Shown here piece after piece: positions 6,801 through 7,653 of a stretch of DNA of 7,653 nucleotides. The stretch is from positions 1 to 7,653 of the forward strand of contig JAGVJT010000217.1 in the NCBI GenBank assembly GCA_020050955.1. Direction: 5' to 3'. The notes under the pieces were generated by a model. That model did not search any database, had not been told where the DNA came from, and worked only from the letters and a program-made list of their open reading frames with translations. This stretch comes from Legionellales bacterium (GTDB taxonomy: Bacteria; Pseudomonadota; Gammaproteobacteria; Legionellales; Legionellaceae). Made by a program: the position numbers and the translations under genes. Every line of letters starts with the position of its first letter. Within the stretch, counting starts at the first letter, position 1.

Positions 6801-6973
6801 GGCAATATCCTTTTGCTGAGTTTAACGATATCAACATACCTGTTGTATTAAAAGAGAACTGCCAACACAATGAACCATCGTTCATGGACACGACGCCGTG
6901 CACAGAGTGCTCCTCAAGAAGAGAAGAGGCACAGAGCGTCTGATAAAAGGCCGTTAGCAATTCCCATATGCTT
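6801..6973 (-). other. Gene-free structured leader region upstream of the small His-rich gene
   Basis: The 173 nt between the TATAAT hexamer and the small gene would be its 5' leader if that hexamer is used. It can form two hairpins: ATGAAC/GTTCAT (6870-6885, 6-bp stem, 4-nt loop), and a longer arm closed by GACGC/GCGTC (6892-6896 with 6936-6940) enclosing a CCTC/GAGG stem (6912-6915 with 6926-6929). It also has a direct repeat GCACAGAG at 6900-6907 and 6929-6936. No known riboswitch class is recognised. Reading frames here are short and start with TTG, so I see no protein gene. Confidence 0.35.
6808..6814 (-). promoter_or_regulatory. Ribosome binding site of the small His-rich gene
   Basis: On the minus strand AAAAGGA lies 7 nt upstream of the ATG at 6800. 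It fits the 83-residue frame; the competing frame would start on a TTG only about 2 nt after it, too close for efficient initiation. Confidence 0.6.
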
Positions 6974-6979
6974 ATTATA
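6974..6979 (-). promoter_or_regulatory. Perfect -10 hexamer TATAAT upstream of the small gene
   Basis: Read on the minus strand these six bases are TATAAT, the exact sigma-70 -10 consensus, 173 nt before the small His-rich gene. No consensus -35 lies at 16-18 nt; TTGTTC occurs upstream but at an 11-nt spacing. The region is AT-rich, so chance cannot be excluded. Confidence 0.35.
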
Positions 6980-6983
6980 GTTT

Positions 6984-7016
6984 AAAAAATGAACAAAATG
7001 AGTTGTTTCATTTTTT
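6984..7016. terminator. A/T-rich hairpin with flanking A and T runs, possible bidirectional terminator
   Basis: AAAAAATGAA (6984-6993) and TTCATTTTTT (7007-7016) are a perfect 10-bp inverted repeat with a 13-nt loop, and T runs follow the stem on both strands. It sits downstream of the minus-strand gene at 7185-7619 and just before the TATAAT hexamer, so it could insulate the two minus-strand units. Only two of ten pairs are G-C, so its strength is doubtful. Confidence 0.4.
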
Positions 7017-7039
7017 TATTTCTTGTTCCGACCTTGGTA

Positions 7040-7133
7040 CGTCATCCTGAGTTTAGCGAAGGATCTTTTATTGCACGATATTGATGTTATTTTAAGAGAT
7101 CCTTCAAATGGCTACGTCGTTTTTAAGATGACG
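7040..7133. repeat. 94-bp palindromic intergenic repeat element
   Basis: The element has terminal inverted repeats CGTCATC (7040-7046) and GATGACG (7127-7133). A second, inner perfect inverted repeat GAAGGATCT/AGATCCTTC (7058-7066 and 7097-7105) flanks a 30-nt AT-rich centre. The two arms are unequal (27 and 37 bp). Its right arm is repeated, in diverged form, at 6501-6535. The GTCATCCTGAG...GAAGGATCT pattern resembles a common type of dispersed palindromic repeat seen between genes in many bacteria. No coding capacity. It may be a non-autonomous, MITE-like unit, and its transcript would fold into a long hairpin. Confidence 0.7.
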
Positions 7134-7184
7134 CTCTGGAGGTATACTTGGGGGTGCAATTTGCGCACAGATGTGAGTGTATGA

Positions 7185-7619
7185 TTAAAGCTTTTTCTCG
7201 AGCACACATGAGGAGTTCATTGATATGCTTTCATCCCCATTTTTAAAATAAGTGATCGCTCCGCTCGAGAGGAGTTTGCCATGTTCTAGCCGAAAATTTC
7301 GATGGCCGATAGACGTACCGATGACACCCAATGATAAATTATGTTCTTGTTCGTATTGCATAAGAGATATCATTAACTCTTGACCATCTTGGCTCCAATG
7401 GAGATGATGTTTTGTTTCTATGGAACGAAATTGATCTTGTGTGACTTTTGTTGTGATTGCATCAATAGGGTAAGTGTCGCCTTCGAGGGTAATGGATGAT
7501 TCGGTCATTTCGATGGTGAGTTCTAAGATATCTTCAGGATAATCATCACACGCTCCAATCCATGTTCCTGAAAAATCAGGATAGGGTTCGTTAGAGGATT
7601 TAAGTTGTTTTTGATGCAT
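7185..7619 (-). CDS. Hypothetical beta-rich protein, possibly 5'-incomplete at the window edge
   Basis: I do not recognise this protein. From the only usable internal ATG (7619) it is 144 residues. It opens with a hydrophilic stretch, then FSGTWIGACDD (16-26), a G-T-W-x-G pattern often seen at the first strand of small beta-barrel or lipocalin-like proteins, and continues with short alternating strands such as ILELTIEM (31-38) and ELMISLMQY (81-89). Two cysteines, Cys24 and Cys138, stand near the two ends and could form a disulfide, which would suit an exported protein. No ribosome site precedes this ATG, and the same frame stays open to position 7653 without a stop, so the true start, and perhaps a signal peptide, may lie outside the window. 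The stop codon TAA at 7185-7187 is followed downstream by the palindromic element. Confidence 0.75.
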   Translation of the reverse strand: MHQKQLKSSNEPYPDFSGTWIGACDDYPEDILELTIEMTESSITLEGDTYPIDAITTKVTQDQFRSIETKHHLHWSQDGQELMISLMQYEQEHNLSLGVIGTSIGHRNFRLEHGKLLSSGAITYFKNGDESISMNSSCVLEKKL

Positions 7620-7653
7620 GGGCGTTATGTGAGGTTTTAGTACTAATTGTTCC

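Noticed and set aside
6506..6805. 99-codon minus-strand frame overlapping the small His-rich gene
   Set aside because: It starts with TTG almost on top of the ribosome site, and its end runs into the solo repeat arm. The 83-residue frame has an ATG with correct spacing.
6736..6960. 74-codon minus-strand frame and an opposing 62-codon plus-strand frame (6755-6943)
   Set aside because: Both start with TTG without a convincing ribosome site, overlap the likely leader and the small gene, and show no family-like composition.

Overview
The window looks like a piece of a gammaproteobacterial chromosome. The evidence is the mnmG-rsmG-parA-parB order, which usually lies close to oriC, followed by a yraN-diaA-dolP block with proteins close in length and motifs to those of E. 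coli. The DNA is moderately AT-rich and the spacers on the right carry palindromic intergenic repeats. An intracellular or host-associated lineage such as Legionellales would fit, but that is a guess from composition and repeat style. No rRNA, tRNA, CRISPR array or transposase gene is visible.

Positions 19-6445 hold eight tightly packed plus-strand genes. mnmG and rsmG (1-nt gap) modify tRNA and 16S rRNA. After a 97-nt spacer with a possible promoter, parA and parB (ATGA overlap) encode the chromosome-partitioning ATPase and CTPase. yraN (predicted nuclease-fold protein), diaA (SIS protein that stimulates DnaA in E. coli) and two tandem BON-domain lipoprotein genes (dolP and a diverged paralogue) follow with gaps of 37, 43, 2 and 2 nt. 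The run therefore joins RNA modification, origin segregation, replication initiation and outer-membrane upkeep in what may be one or two transcription units.

Positions 6446-7653 are different: sparse, non-syntenic and mostly minus-strand. A strong hairpin overlaps the stop codon of the last BON gene. It is followed by a solo repeat arm, a small His-rich and very basic minus-strand gene (6549-6800), a roughly 170-nt structured leader with a perfect TATAAT hexamer, an A/T-rich hairpin, a 94-bp palindromic repeat element, and a minus-strand gene for an unrecognised beta-rich protein (7185-7619) whose reading frame stays open to the right edge.

I did not find a clear new defence or mobile system. 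The most interesting parts are the small His-rich protein with its structured leader, the palindromic repeat family, the doubled dolP, and the placement of diaA directly downstream of parAB.
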